Shown here: positions 1-6,266 of the stretch, one piece after another
Layout: each line of letters starts with the position of its first letter
How positions within the stretch are numbered: position 1 is the stretch's first letter
Origin: a virus
Reading direction: 5' to 3' (one strand)
IMG/VR virus record: IMGVR_UViG_3300011258_001062
Span: 1-35,597 of that record
DNA length: 35,597 nucleotides
Notes under the pieces: generated by a model
Told to the model about the DNA's origin: nothing
Database searches by the model: none
Seen by the model: the letters and a program-made list of their open reading frames with translations, nothing else
Made by a program: the position numbers and the translations under genes

Positions 1-2
1 TC

Positions 3-266
3 GGCTACGGCGCGGAGATCGAAAAGGGTGACTGGTTTATGTCCATCGGCCCTCTCGGATCTGAGGGACGGTACACTACAATTGTCCATAAATCCGGCGT
101 CGGATTACGTTTTGGGACCGGATGTTTCCGAAACAAGACTGCCGCCGAGTTTCGCGCGGCCATCGCAGAAACCCACGGCGATAACGAACACGCCAAAGCG
201 TATCTGTGGATGCTTGAGGCTATTGAGCGGCACCCGGATGTGTTGGCACGGGAGGCGGTGACATGA
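3..266 (+). CDS. Hexapeptide-repeat (left-handed beta-helix) protein, C-terminal part
   Basis: This frame is open from the window edge to a TGA at 264-266, with no start of its own. It begins with a hexapeptide-like stretch (GYGAEIEKGDWF), then SIGPLGSEGRYTT and a helical tail. The gene at the far right end (35401-35597) carries the matching first part, ending in IGPNAKIGPDAKIGSGA. The simplest reading is one gene of about 155 codons split by the cut in a circular genome. Left-handed beta-helix repeats are common in acyltransferases, but no catalytic histidine can be assigned here, so the function is unknown. The stop overlaps the next start by four bases (ATGA). The in-frame ATG at 39 is probably internal. 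Confidence 0.7.
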   Translation, partial: GYGAEIEKGDWFMSIGPLGSEGRYTTIVHKSGVGLRFGTGCFRNKTAAEFRAAIAETHGDNEHAKAYLWMLEAIERHPDVLAREAVT

Positions 267-649
267 GCGGCGAAACGCATACGCCTGGGCCATGGCGGGT
301 TGAACAAGACACAACTCTGATATGGGGCGATTGTGTGCCCGATGACCAATCCACATATGGCATGGGCATACCTATAGCAGAAGCCCGCCAAGGCTTAGGC
401 GGAAGCATGAACTGGAACAGGCGGTCGATATCCTGGCAGGAATCCGAAGCCAACGCCCGCCTAATCGCCGCCGCGCCGGAGTTGCTTGAGGCGCTGGAGG
501 AGGCGCGGACATCCCTCTTGATCGTGGCGGAGCAAGTTCTTGGCGAAAGCAAATCAGCCCCGCAGTGGGACGGCGTTTATGAAAAACTGATGCCGTATGT
601 CGATAAGGCCCGCGCCGCCATCGCCAAAGCGCGCGGACAAGCCCAATGA
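263..649 (+). CDS. Conserved phage hypothetical protein with HTPGPW and ANARLIAAAPELL motifs
   Basis: The protein has 128 residues. It starts with MSGETHTPGPW and carries SEANARLIAAAPELLEALEE around residues 64-83, a pairing familiar from many small accessory proteins of temperate phages. The N-terminal half looks beta-rich and the C-terminal half is helical (possible coiled coil from about residue 70). Function is unknown. The ATG overlaps the upstream stop, preceded by GGAGG. Its first 14 bases (ATGAGCGGCGAAAC) and the upstream GGAGGCGG are shared with the gene at 35401, which suggests a recombinational junction. It lies in the rightward early operon. Confidence 0.85.
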   Translation: MSGETHTPGPWRVEQDTTLIWGDCVPDDQSTYGMGIPIAEARQGLGGSMNWNRRSISWQESEANARLIAAAPELLEALEEARTSLLIVAEQVLGESKSAPQWDGVYEKLMPYVDKARAAIAKARGQAQ

Positions 650-822
650 CCGCCGCACAGACACAAACGCCGGACGCCCTGCTAGCCATGGCCGACGCCG
701 CATTTCTGGCCGGTCGAGCATACCGCGCCAAGGGCATGAACAACGCCGCTGATGAAGCGTTCAACCGTAGCTGCGAACTGGTGGATCAAGCGGGCGTTAT
801 CAAAGCGCGGGAGGCGGGATGA
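646..822 (+). CDS. Small hypothetical protein, 58 aa
   Basis: This short frame starts at the ATG overlapping the previous stop (ATGA, 646-649) and ends in a TGA overlapping the next ATG (819). The sequence is Ala-rich and predicted helical (ALLAMADAAFLAGRAYRAKG), ending in VIKAREAG. Coupled overlaps at both ends support it as real. No family was recognised. In phage operons like this, such peptides are usually non-essential accessory products. Confidence 0.6.
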   Translation: MTAAQTQTPDALLAMADAAFLAGRAYRAKGMNNAADEAFNRSCELVDQAGVIKAREAG

Positions 823-1274
823 TGGGGGACGATGAGATTGAAGAAGGCTCGCCCTGCAATCAGGAGAATTGCGCCGGTCGCTTTGAGTTGGCTCCCGTGG
901 TCGGCTGCTCATGCCACATAAGCCCGCCGTGCAGCGCATGTACTAACGCTGGTTTTGCCTGCGACACATGCGGGCATGATACGACGGTCATCAAATATCC
1001 TGAGAGTTACCTGCCGACAATGAAACAGCCGGTCGATAGGCATGACGCATGGACGCACACAAAAACAAGCGGGCCATTCAACTCTACACCTTTCACCGAT
1101 TGCTGCGGCACAGCCGCGATCAACACGGATAGATGTCCAACATGCCGAGCGCAAATTAGATATCACGACGATGGTCTTGCGGCGCGCAGGCGGTGGGCAA
1201 ATGGCGGGTGCTTGATGTGCGGAAAGCCACTGCCAAAGGAACGCTTGGGGGAGGCAGGAACATGCACATGTTAG
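819..1274 (+). CDS. Cysteine-rich putative zinc-binding protein
   Basis: The protein has 151 residues with about 18 cysteines, many as CxxC pairs or near-pairs: CSACTNAGFACDTCGHD (about 38-54), RCPTCRAQ (about 105-112), CLMCGKPLP (about 131-139) and a terminal CTC. Together with scattered His residues, this arrangement suggests two or three zinc ribbons. No catalytic domain is visible. It may bind nucleic acid or protein, but that is inference from cysteine spacing. The start overlaps the previous stop; a second ATG follows directly (822). Confidence 0.7.
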   Translation: MMGDDEIEEGSPCNQENCAGRFELAPVVGCSCHISPPCSACTNAGFACDTCGHDTTVIKYPESYLPTMKQPVDRHDAWTHTKTSGPFNSTPFTDCCGTAAINTDRCPTCRAQIRYHDDGLAARRRWANGGCLMCGKPLPKERLGEAGTCTC

Positions 1275-1289
1275 CAGCGAAGGGCCCCA

Positions 1290-1430
1290 ATGACTGACAT
1301 GATCACATGGCTATTCCCGCCGTGCGCCTCGCGCCTGGACGCGGACATCATCACGGCTTCGATCTGCGTATCGGCGCTGTCATTTAGCGCAATCCTGGCG
1401 CTCGTAGCGCCTGCAATTTGGGAGATTTAG
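1290..1430 (+). CDS. Small single-pass membrane protein, 46 aa
   Basis: It starts at ATG 1290 with an AAGGG ribosome-binding site about nine bases upstream. Residues of roughly 22-43 (ITASICVSALSFSAILALVA) form one hydrophobic transmembrane segment behind a short polar N-terminus containing LFPPCASRLD. The function is unknown. Small membrane peptides in early phage operons sometimes act in exclusion or host takeover, but nothing here shows that. Confidence 0.5.
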   Translation: MTDMITWLFPPCASRLDADIITASICVSALSFSAILALVAPAIWEI

Positions 1431-1433
1431 ACG

Positions 1434-1646
1434 ATGGGTGGCGATATGACGTTATGGGTGGCTCTAGGTGATTTTCACAGTGGCGGGAAATATCCAAGGG
1501 CGGTAACTGATGAATCTCGTTGGCGCGACAGTTGGATGCGGGACGATTCCACTACATCTGTTCTGGAAATTACATTCAACCCAGGCACCGGCGGAGCTTC
1601 CGTGACGGTTGAAAAGAACACGGAAAGGAGCCCATCCAATGACTGA
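1434..1646 (+). CDS. Hypothetical protein, 70 aa
   Basis: A short protein starting MGGDMTLWVALGDFHSGGKY, polar and probably beta-rich, with no recognised motif. It starts three bases after the preceding TAG, with GGGAG about 12 bases upstream, and its stop overlaps the next gene's ATG at 1639. The tight packing supports expression in the rightward operon. Confidence 0.55.
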   Translation: MGGDMTLWVALGDFHSGGKYPRAVTDESRWRDSWMRDDSTTSVLEITFNPGTGGASVTVEKNTERSPSND

Positions 1647-2010
1647 CGCGCTAGACTGGACGAAGCCGATACAGACGCGCGATGGGCGTAAGGCGCGGGT
1701 GTGGGATGAGCCGCTGAGCGACGGGCGACGGGTTGTGGTGGTGACTTCCAATGGCACGGAGGACATTGCCCAGTATTTGCCGCACGGTGAATTGGCTTGT
1801 GGGGGAGATATGCTTGAATGTTTGGACATCATCAACGCGCCGGAGCCGGAGCGGTGGCTGGTGTTCCACGAGGCTATGGGCGGGGTTTGGATTACGGGAG
1901 AGATAGACAGCGAGGCGGACGCCAGGAAGCAAGCCGAGAGTTTAACGAAACAAGCCTACATCGCCAAGCTGATACCTGTCGCGCCGGAGAAGGAGAATGA
2001 CGATGGATGA
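1639..2010 (+). CDS. Hypothetical protein, 123 aa
   Basis: The start at 1639 (MTDALDWTKPIQTRDGRKAR) was chosen because AAAGGAG lies eight bases upstream and the ATG overlaps the preceding stop. A longer frame from 1609 has no better signal. The first part looks like a small beta domain (TKPIQTRDGRKARVWDEPLS) of a type seen in phage accessory proteins. The C-terminal third (SEADARKQAESLTKQA) is helical. Function is unknown. Confidence 0.7.
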   Translation: MTDALDWTKPIQTRDGRKARVWDEPLSDGRRVVVVTSNGTEDIAQYLPHGELACGGDMLECLDIINAPEPERWLVFHEAMGGVWITGEIDSEADARKQAESLTKQAYIAKLIPVAPEKENDDG

Positions 2011-2221
2011 TAAGCCAGAATATCGGTGGTTGGTGGCAAATAATTGTTACGAGCACGGCATATGGTCTGACCCTGCTGTGTTTCGAAAGCATAACGCCGC
2101 CATTGTGGCGATAAGCGAACTGATATCCGAGGCAAATGAGGTCAACCTTTCCGGCCTCAAAATCTACCTCATCGACCTTCACAAGCTGGAGCCGGTCGCG
2201 GTCACGGGGAGTGACGGGTGA
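2003..2221 (+). CDS. Hypothetical protein, 72 aa
   Basis: Two ATGs compete, 1997 and 2003. The second is favoured because AAGGAG then stands seven bases away, while for the first it nearly touches the start. The product (MDDKPEYRWLVANNCYEHGI) contains an amphipathic helix around AIVAISELISEANEV. No family was recognised. Its TGA overlaps the next ATG at 2221. Confidence 0.6.
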   Translation: MDDKPEYRWLVANNCYEHGIWSDPAVFRKHNAAIVAISELISEANEVNLSGLKIYLIDLHKLEPVAVTGSDG

Positions 2222-2487
2222 TGAGATTTGAACCGATGGAAGACCGCCCAACGGAAGAACACGAGCCGTTCCTGGTGCTGCGGCACGGCAATAGTGTGGC
2301 TGGCTTTCTTATCCAGCAAGTGACGGTTTTTGAAGACCAACTCTATCCGGACGAATTAAACGGCGCGATTGATTGGGATGATCGGGTTACTGACGCAATT
2401 GGATGGTGTGCGATTGGGCCAATCCGAATGCCGGAGACGCTGGATCATTCAGGTTTTCGGATAGTAGAGGCCGCATCCAATGACTAG
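2221..2487 (+). CDS. Hypothetical protein, 89 aa
   Basis: This acidic protein starts MRFEPMEDRPTEEHEPFLVL and ends FRIVEAASND. It has alternating hydrophobic and charged stretches suggesting a small alpha/beta fold, but no recognised motif. ATG 2221 overlaps the upstream TGA; a GTG at 2218 is a less likely start. It is the last clear gene before the excision/integration module. Confidence 0.6.
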   Translation: MRFEPMEDRPTEEHEPFLVLRHGNSVAGFLIQQVTVFEDQLYPDELNGAIDWDDRVTDAIGWCAIGPIRMPETLDHSGFRIVEAASND

Positions 2488-2524
2488 CCCCGCATACACC
2501 GTCAAGACGCTCGCGGCCCGATGA
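2480..2524 (+). pseudogene. Fourteen-codon remnant resembling the start of an excisionase-like gene
   Basis: ATG 2480 opens a frame MTSPAYTVKTLAAR that stops after 14 codons. The sequence resembles the N-terminus of AlpA/excisionase-like HTH proteins (a YTVKTLA-type opening before the recognition helix), and it sits directly before the excisionase-like gene at 2526. It may be the stub of an earlier gene deleted at this junction, or a coupling leader peptide. The resemblance is from memory. Confidence 0.3.
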
Positions 2525-2525
2525 T

Positions 2526-2759
2526 ATGAGCGCGCAGGTCACATACAGCTATGCGCCCCATGCCATGTGCGAGGCCGAAGCCGCCCGCTATGTCGGCGTG
2601 AGCGTGAGCGCGTTTCGTGACCATCCGCACCGGCCTGCCGAAGTATGGATCACCGAACGCCGCAAGGTATTCCGCCGCGAAGACCTTGAGCAAATGGTGG
2701 ACGCCATGGCCGGACTGCCCGTAGCATCACTCGACAAGGGTTATTCAGATGGGTGGTGA
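2526..2759 (+). CDS. Excisionase/AlpA-like DNA-binding protein, 77 aa
   Basis: This small protein has a predicted winged-helix pattern: a helix at about residues 14-31 (MCEAEAARYVGVSVSAFRDH), a strand with a basic turn (EVWITERRKVFRREDLEQMV), and a closing helix. That matches MerR/AlpA/Xis-type HTH proteins. Such proteins bend DNA at attachment sites and steer integrase towards excision. It overlaps the integrase start by 11 bases, the usual place for an excisionase. It could instead act only as a transcription factor. The ribosome-binding site is weak, so translation may be coupled. Confidence 0.65.
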   Translation: MSAQVTYSYAPHAMCEAEAARYVGVSVSAFRDHPHRPAEVWITERRKVFRREDLEQMVDAMAGLPVASLDKGYSDGW

Positions 2760-3822
2760 TGTGGTCAAAATTGATTTGCCATACGTGCAGGCGTTCACGG
2801 CAAAGGGGCGCGAGTTCAGCTATTACCGCCGCGACGGCAAGCGAACACGCATCAAGGGTGCTGTTGGCTCGCGAGAGTGGATGAACCACTATCAGCGGAT
2901 CCACGACATGCACGAAGGCAACGCTGTGACCGCGCCGATAAACGGCACCTTCGCCGCGCTCGTTGCTGAATATCGCGCAGCGCCCGCCTTCACAGGACTG
3001 AAGCCACGGACGCAGAAAGACTACGCCAAGCACTTAGGCGCTATCGTTGCCCGCATGGGCCGCAAGTCCGTAGCAGGGATAACGCGCCCGGAGATACTGC
3101 GCATTCGCGACAAGTTTGCCGAGAAGGCAGGCGCGCGGCAGGCCGACTATCTTGTGAGCGTACTGGCGCTGCTTATGACATTCGGTGTTGATCGCGGCTA
3201 TCGGCAGGATCATCCGGCCCGGCGAATCAAGAAGATGTACAAGCCACAGGGCCACCGCCCATGGGACGATTGGGAGATTGAGAAGTTCCGCCAACATTGG
3301 CCGCTAGGCACATGGGAGAGGACTGCGTTTGAGATATTGCTAAACACAGGTCAGCGGAAGGGCGACGTTTGCCGCATGGCCCAAAGCCAAGTGCAGGGCG
3401 GCAACGTAATGCTGCGCCAAAGCAAGACGGGCGAATGGCTGGTGATACCGCAATCGCGAAGGCTGACAGAGGCGCTCGATGCCTATGGGCGGCGTGGTGT
3501 CACGATCCTGATCGGCGACAAAGGCGCGCCGGTCAAAGAGGACCATTTCGGCCATCGCCTAGCAGAAGCATTCAAGGCCGCTGGCGTGTTCGGCGTCACT
3601 ATCCACGGGCTGCGCTATACAGCCGGAACGATCCTCAAAGAGCTTTGCGTGGATGATGAATTGATTGGTTCGATCTTGGGCCATAAGACACTCGAAATGA
3701 TCCGCAAATACACGCGCCAGAAGCGTAACGCGCGGGCGGCGGTAACTGCGATGGATAATGCGGAAGTGTCAAACTCTTCTGAATTAGTGTCAAACGCCCA
3801 AAATGGGAACACTGTTAAATGA
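2749..3822 (+). CDS. int: Tyrosine integrase
   Basis: The 357-residue protein performs site-specific recombination between attP and the host attB. An N-terminal arm-binding region (about 1-60) is followed by a core-binding SAM-like helical domain (about 66-150) and a catalytic domain (about 170-330). The catalytic set is visible: Arg203 (GQRKGD), Lys226 (QSKTGEW), His286/Arg289 (HGLRYTAG), His312 (LGHKT) and nucleophile Tyr321 (KYTRQK). The tail repeats a VSN motif, because two arm-type repeats lie inside the coding sequence here. attP follows directly, and an excisionase-like gene precedes it. The start at 2749 has AAGGG 11 bases upstream; GTG 2761 is an alternative. Confidence 0.95.
   Translation: MGGDVVKIDLPYVQAFTAKGREFSYYRRDGKRTRIKGAVGSREWMNHYQRIHDMHEGNAVTAPINGTFAALVAEYRAAPAFTGLKPRTQKDYAKHLGAIVARMGRKSVAGITRPEILRIRDKFAEKAGARQADYLVSVLALLMTFGVDRGYRQDHPARRIKKMYKPQGHRPWDDWEIEKFRQHWPLGTWERTAFEILLNTGQRKGDVCRMAQSQVQGGNVMLRQSKTGEWLVIPQSRRLTEALDAYGRRGVTILIGDKGAPVKEDHFGHRLAEAFKAAGVFGVTIHGLRYTAGTILKELCVDDELIGSILGHKTLEMIRKYTRQKRNARAAVTAMDNAEVSNSSELVSNAQNGNTVK
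3765..3795 (+). repeat. Arm-type integrase sites, left arm (two direct repeats of AGTGTCAAAC)
   Basis: The ten bases AGTGTCAAAC occur at 3765-3774 and 3786-3795, spaced 21 bp start to start (about two helical turns), inside the last codons of int. A third exact copy lies beyond the core at 3974-3983. Identical decamers on both sides of an attachment core are the expected layout of arm-type sites bound by the N-terminal domain of tyrosine integrases. Confidence 0.65.
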
Positions 3823-3843
3823 CTGAAAGGAATAGCGAAATTA

Positions 3844-3894
3844 TGGCTGGGGAACCTGGATTCGAACCAGGACCGACGGAGTCAGAGTCCGGTG
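3844..3894 (-). other. attP: attP core: 3' part of a tRNA-Gln (CUG anticodon)
   Basis: Read on the minus strand, these 51 bases match the 3' part of a tRNA: anticodon loop CTCTGAC (anticodon CTG, so Gln), variable region, T arm with GGTTCGAATCC, acceptor strand and a terminal CCA. There is no D arm or 5' acceptor strand, so it is not a functional tRNA gene. It is the segment a prophage supplies to restore the host tRNA-Gln after integration. C and T oppose each other at the outer pair of the anticodon stem, suggesting that identity with the host gene ends near 3891. It begins 21 bases after the int stop and is flanked by arm-type repeats. Confidence 0.88.
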
Positions 3895-3917
3895 ATAATC
3901 TAACAAAATCAACGCCG

Positions 3918-3927
3918 GTTAGACACA
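3918..3927 (-). repeat. Possible inverted arm-type site
   Basis: On the minus strand this reads TGTGTCTAAC, matching the arm repeat AGTGTCAAAC at eight of ten positions. It lies between the attP core and the exact repeat at 3974. It could be a weaker integrase site or a chance match. Confidence 0.3.
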
Positions 3928-3973
3928 ATTCTGCACCTGTTCACGGTGATACGAATCAATGCGTTAGCACAGA

Positions 3974-3983
3974 AGTGTCAAAC
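3974..3983 (+). repeat. Arm-type integrase site, right arm (AGTGTCAAAC)
   Basis: This is the third exact copy of the decamer found twice upstream of the attP core. It lies about 80 bp beyond the core in a stretch (3895-4019) where no gene is convincing. Placement on both sides of the core supports a P/P' arm arrangement. Confidence 0.6.
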
Positions 3984-4019
3984 TTTGGCGCGGTTTTATG
4001 CTCTGCGGCAGACATAAAC

Positions 4020-4139
4020 ATGGATCAAGCGGGCGAGGATGAACTCCGGCGCGTTAGCGTTCCAGATGTAATTAGACGCATCCGGGCAAAGCAGGAGGCC
4101 AAGCCCAAGCACACTCCTATTCCTGGTCCCACCCCATGA
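4020..4139 (+). CDS. Small hypothetical protein, 39 aa
   Basis: The frame is open without a stop from 3819 through the attP core, but the upstream part only translates the reverse complement of a tRNA and is unlikely to be protein. From ATG 4020 the sequence is polar and helical (ELRRVSVPDVIRRIRAKQEA) and ends in a TGA overlapping the ATG of the next gene (4136). That overlap is the main support. There is no good ribosome-binding site. Function is unknown. Confidence 0.35.
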   Translation: MDQAGEDELRRVSVPDVIRRIRAKQEAKPKHTPIPGPTP

Positions 4140-4312
4140 CCGCCCCCAAGAAGCGCGCGCTCGTCGAGGCGCTGGAGGCGCTAACTAATTTTGCGTCAAG
4201 AACCCTAGTCGCCATGCCTCTGCGGCACAAAGAAACAAAAAACATACGCGATCAGATCGCCACCGCCCGCGCGCTGGTCGAGGCGTACCGCAAAGAGAAG
4301 GGAGAAGGGTGA
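4136..4312 (+). CDS. Small hypothetical protein, 58 aa
   Basis: A basic, predicted all-helical protein (MTAPKKRALVEALEALTNFA, then RDQIATARALVEAYRKEKGE) that overlaps both neighbours: ATG in the previous TGA, and its own TGA in the next ATG (4312). The repeated helix with an ALVEA motif resembles other small accessory proteins of alphaproteobacterial phages. No function is assignable. Confidence 0.6.
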   Translation: MTAPKKRALVEALEALTNFASRTLVAMPLRHKETKNIRDQIATARALVEAYRKEKGEG

Positions 4313-4608
4313 TGCAAGGGACAATGGTTATTGCCCTGTCGCCAGATGGTCGCGTGCAAGGTTGCGTAGCTGATTTTGATCAGAGCAAATCGGGTGGTTT
4401 CGATTTACGGGACGTCCAAGCCCGTCGTGCCAAAATTCGTTTGTCGGGCGACATCATCCGCGATCATTGCAGCGAGCATCTCTACAAGGCCCTCACACGG
4501 GACACCTACACAGCACAAAAAGTGATGGACGGGTTGCGTGACGAAGGGTGGCGCTTTGAAGTCCGCCAAATCGAAACGAGTGACGACAAGGGTCCGAATG
4601 ATGCCTAA
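4312..4608 (+). CDS. Hypothetical protein, 98 aa
   Basis: It starts at ATG 4312, overlapping the upstream TGA; GGAGAAGGG lies nearby. The first half looks beta-rich (TMVIALSPDGRVQGCVADF) and the second half helical (QKVMDGLRDEGWRFEVRQIE). No motif was recognised. The stop overlaps the following gene's start region (4598). Confidence 0.65.
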   Translation: MQGTMVIALSPDGRVQGCVADFDQSKSGGFDLRDVQARRAKIRLSGDIIRDHCSEHLYKALTRDTYTAQKVMDGLRDEGWRFEVRQIETSDDKGPNDA

Positions 4609-4861
4609 ATTCCGCAAGAAGCCGGTCGTGATTGAGGCCGTGCAGAATATTCCTGAAAACATGCAGGCGGATGTTTCGCCGCAATGGTTCAAAGACGCCG
4701 GGATGGTTGGCGCGGTAGTATGGGGTGCCGAACGTCAACACCTACTCATTCACACACTCGAAGGCGTCATGCGCGCCGATCCGGGCGATTGGATCATTCG
4801 CGGCGTTCAGGGCGAACTATACCCATGCAAGCCGAGAACGCGCGGCTGCGGGAAGCGTTGA
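4598..4861 (+). CDS. Conserved phage protein (KFRKKPVVIEA / GDWIIRGVQGELYPCKP type), altered C-terminus
   Basis: The 87-residue protein starts MMPKFRKKPVVIEAVQ and includes RADPGDWIIRGVQGELYPCKP, the two signatures of a widespread small phage protein of unknown function. In relatives known to me the sequence after YPCKP continues as an acidic aromatic tail. Here it runs to RTRGCGKR and stops, and the next gene starts inside this region in another frame (4825). This looks like a deletion that joined the end of this gene to the start of the next. The two tandem ATGs at 4598 and 4601 are both possible starts. Confidence 0.75.
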   Translation: MMPKFRKKPVVIEAVQNIPENMQADVSPQWFKDAGMVGAVVWGAERQHLLIHTLEGVMRADPGDWIIRGVQGELYPCKPRTRGCGKR

Positions 4862-4998
4862 TGCAGATTTCAATAAGCGCCGATAATCACGGCGAGGATC
4901 AGATATATGATCCGAACTCTATGTCAAATTTGATCCGGGTAAACAATCTCGGGGGTATCGCCCGCGCCGCCCTACAGCCGGAGAAAGCCGATGATTAA
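4825..4998 (+). CDS. Small hypothetical protein with AENARLREAL helix
   Basis: The 57-residue product starts MQAENARLREALMQI, a helical motif frequent in small phage proteins, and ends GIARAALQPEKADD. It starts inside the preceding gene, out of frame, by 37 bases, with no clear ribosome-binding site. This fits the proposed deletion junction. Its end carries CCGGAGAAAGCCGATG, repeated at the end of the next gene. Confidence 0.55.
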   Translation: MQAENARLREALMQISISADNHGEDQIYDPNSMSNLIRVNNLGGIARAALQPEKADD

Positions 4999-5590
4999 TT
5001 ACAAAAATAGCCGCATGTTTCCCATAGGCAACGCCCCTGCGAACAACGATTTGGAGCGGTTGATTGAGCAATCTAAGGCAGTCTGGGCGGACATGACGCC
5101 GGAGCAACAAGCCGAGCATCGGCAAGCCCAACGGGCATCATTCGCGCGGGGTATGGCGCCATGCGAGCACGGCAAAGCTGATTGGGAACAATGCGGAGAT
5201 TGTTGGGCGGAGCATAGAGCGAGGAAAAAATCTATGAATGTAGAAGACAGAGCTTCACAACTTGAATTTATCACACGAGTTCTTAAGGCAGTCCCTGACG
5301 ATGAACATAAATTGATGTGGCGGGATGGGAATGATCAGATAAAGTTCAGCGTTATTTGCAACGACTGGTTTTATGGCGGGGCTGATGCGGAAGAAATCAC
5401 GCCAGAGAACATTGATCTACTGGAGCGCTCTATGTCCGACGCGACGGCGGCTGGCCACTGGGAATACGGATTAGAACTGTTCTGTGCGCGCGCGCGCGGT
5501 ATGCGCCCGCAAGAAGCGTTCTACCAAGGCCTGAACGATCAGATGATTGCCCTTTTGAACGACTGCGGACCGGAGAAAGCCGATGGCTGA
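4991..5590 (+). CDS. Composite hypothetical protein, 199 aa
   Basis: The N-terminal part (about 1-75) contains APANNDLERLIEQSKAVWAD, MTPEQQAEHRQAQRASFARG and a Cys pattern CEHGKADWEQCGDC that could bind zinc. The C-terminal part (about 80-190) contains ITPENIDLLERSMSDATAAG and ELFCARARGMRPQEAFY, a helical module seen separately in other phage proteins. The two halves are joined by a Lys/Arg-rich linker (RARKKSMNVED), so this may be a fusion of two neighbouring genes. Function is unknown. It starts at ATG 4991 after CCGGAGAAAGCCG. Confidence 0.75.
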   Translation: MINYKNSRMFPIGNAPANNDLERLIEQSKAVWADMTPEQQAEHRQAQRASFARGMAPCEHGKADWEQCGDCWAEHRARKKSMNVEDRASQLEFITRVLKAVPDDEHKLMWRDGNDQIKFSVICNDWFYGGADAEEITPENIDLLERSMSDATAAGHWEYGLELFCARARGMRPQEAFYQGLNDQMIALLNDCGPEKADG

Positions 5591-5861
5591 GATTAAGCAG
5601 GAGTGGATCGAAGCCCTTGCCGCCAAGCTAGGTGATGGAGACAGGAGCGCTACGCACTGTATTGATTGCAACACGGCCTTTGCGGAGGCGCTTCAAGCCG
5701 TCGCCCCGCTGATCCGCGCCGATGCGCTGCGGGAGGCGGCGGATATTTGCCGGGATGTCAGCTTTTTGCCCGGCAAAACGCTTGAGCAGACGGATCAGAT
5801 ACATGAGATAGGCGACCGTATCCGCGCCCTAATCGACGCGCCCAAGGGAGACGCTGAATGA
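5583..5861 (+). CDS. Hypothetical helical protein, 92 aa
   Basis: A predicted all-alpha protein with AEALQAVAPLIRADALREAA (about 33-52) and a C-terminal helix IGDRIRALIDAPKG. The pattern RADALREAADICR...RIRALI is common among small phage accessory proteins of unknown role. Its start uses the same CCGGAGAAAGCCGATG junction as the gene before it. Confidence 0.7.
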   Translation: MAEIKQEWIEALAAKLGDGDRSATHCIDCNTAFAEALQAVAPLIRADALREAADICRDVSFLPGKTLEQTDQIHEIGDRIRALIDAPKGDAE

Positions 5862-6052
5862 CTGACGTAAACATTGATACGGCTGCGCTCGCCAAGCGGC
5901 TAAACGCGGCCCGGTGTTTGAGGGATGATTCTGTCTACGGGACTCGGTCTACCAGATGGCACCACCTGAGCCCATCAGATGTCTCTTTGGCAGCCACAAT
6001 CATTGCGGCCTTGTCGCCCTTGCAGGAGACGCCGAATGAGCCGAATGACTGA
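5858..6052 (+). CDS. Hypothetical protein, 64 aa
   Basis: A short protein starting MTDVNIDTAALAKRLNAARC and ending with a helix around DVSLAATIIAALSPLQE. ATG 5858 overlaps the preceding stop (ATGA), and its end overlaps the next gene (start 6036). No family was recognised. Confidence 0.6.
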   Translation: MTDVNIDTAALAKRLNAARCLRDDSVYGTRSTRWHHLSPSDVSLAATIIAALSPLQETPNEPND

Positions 6053-6266
6053 CGCTCTGAATCCCTCGCCATGGCTGCCGGTGCCGGAAACGCCAACGCC
6101 GGGCGTCGCACCGTTCGATGGGGAGTGGTATACTGTAGCATGGGCGAACGAAAGCAGTTGGATTGGCCGGTGGCATAACGACAGATGGCGTCCGATAGAA
6201 GGCTTTGCCCTGTCGCCGCCCACGCACTACATGCCGCTGCCAGAGCCGCCGGAGGATGAAGGATGA
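6036..6266 (+). CDS. DUF551-like protein, 76 aa
   Basis: The protein has the DUF551 pattern: an opening WLPVPETPTP, central aromatic strands with GEWYTVAWAN, and the closing THYMPLPEPPE. DUF551 proteins are small phage proteins of unknown function. ATG 6036 is preferred over upstream starts because GGAGAC lies ten bases before it; ATG 6045 is an alternative. Confidence 0.75.
   Translation: MSRMTDALNPSPWLPVPETPTPGVAPFDGEWYTVAWANESSWIGRWHNDRWRPIEGFALSPPTHYMPLPEPPEDEG

Noticed and set aside
3819-4019. Protein-coding frame starting MTERNSEIMAGEPGFEPG after int
   Set aside because: The sequence translates the reverse complement of the tRNA-Gln fragment at attP. Frames of this GFEPG type are a known artefact of tRNA-derived DNA. 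Only the part from 4020 is kept, as a weak candidate.
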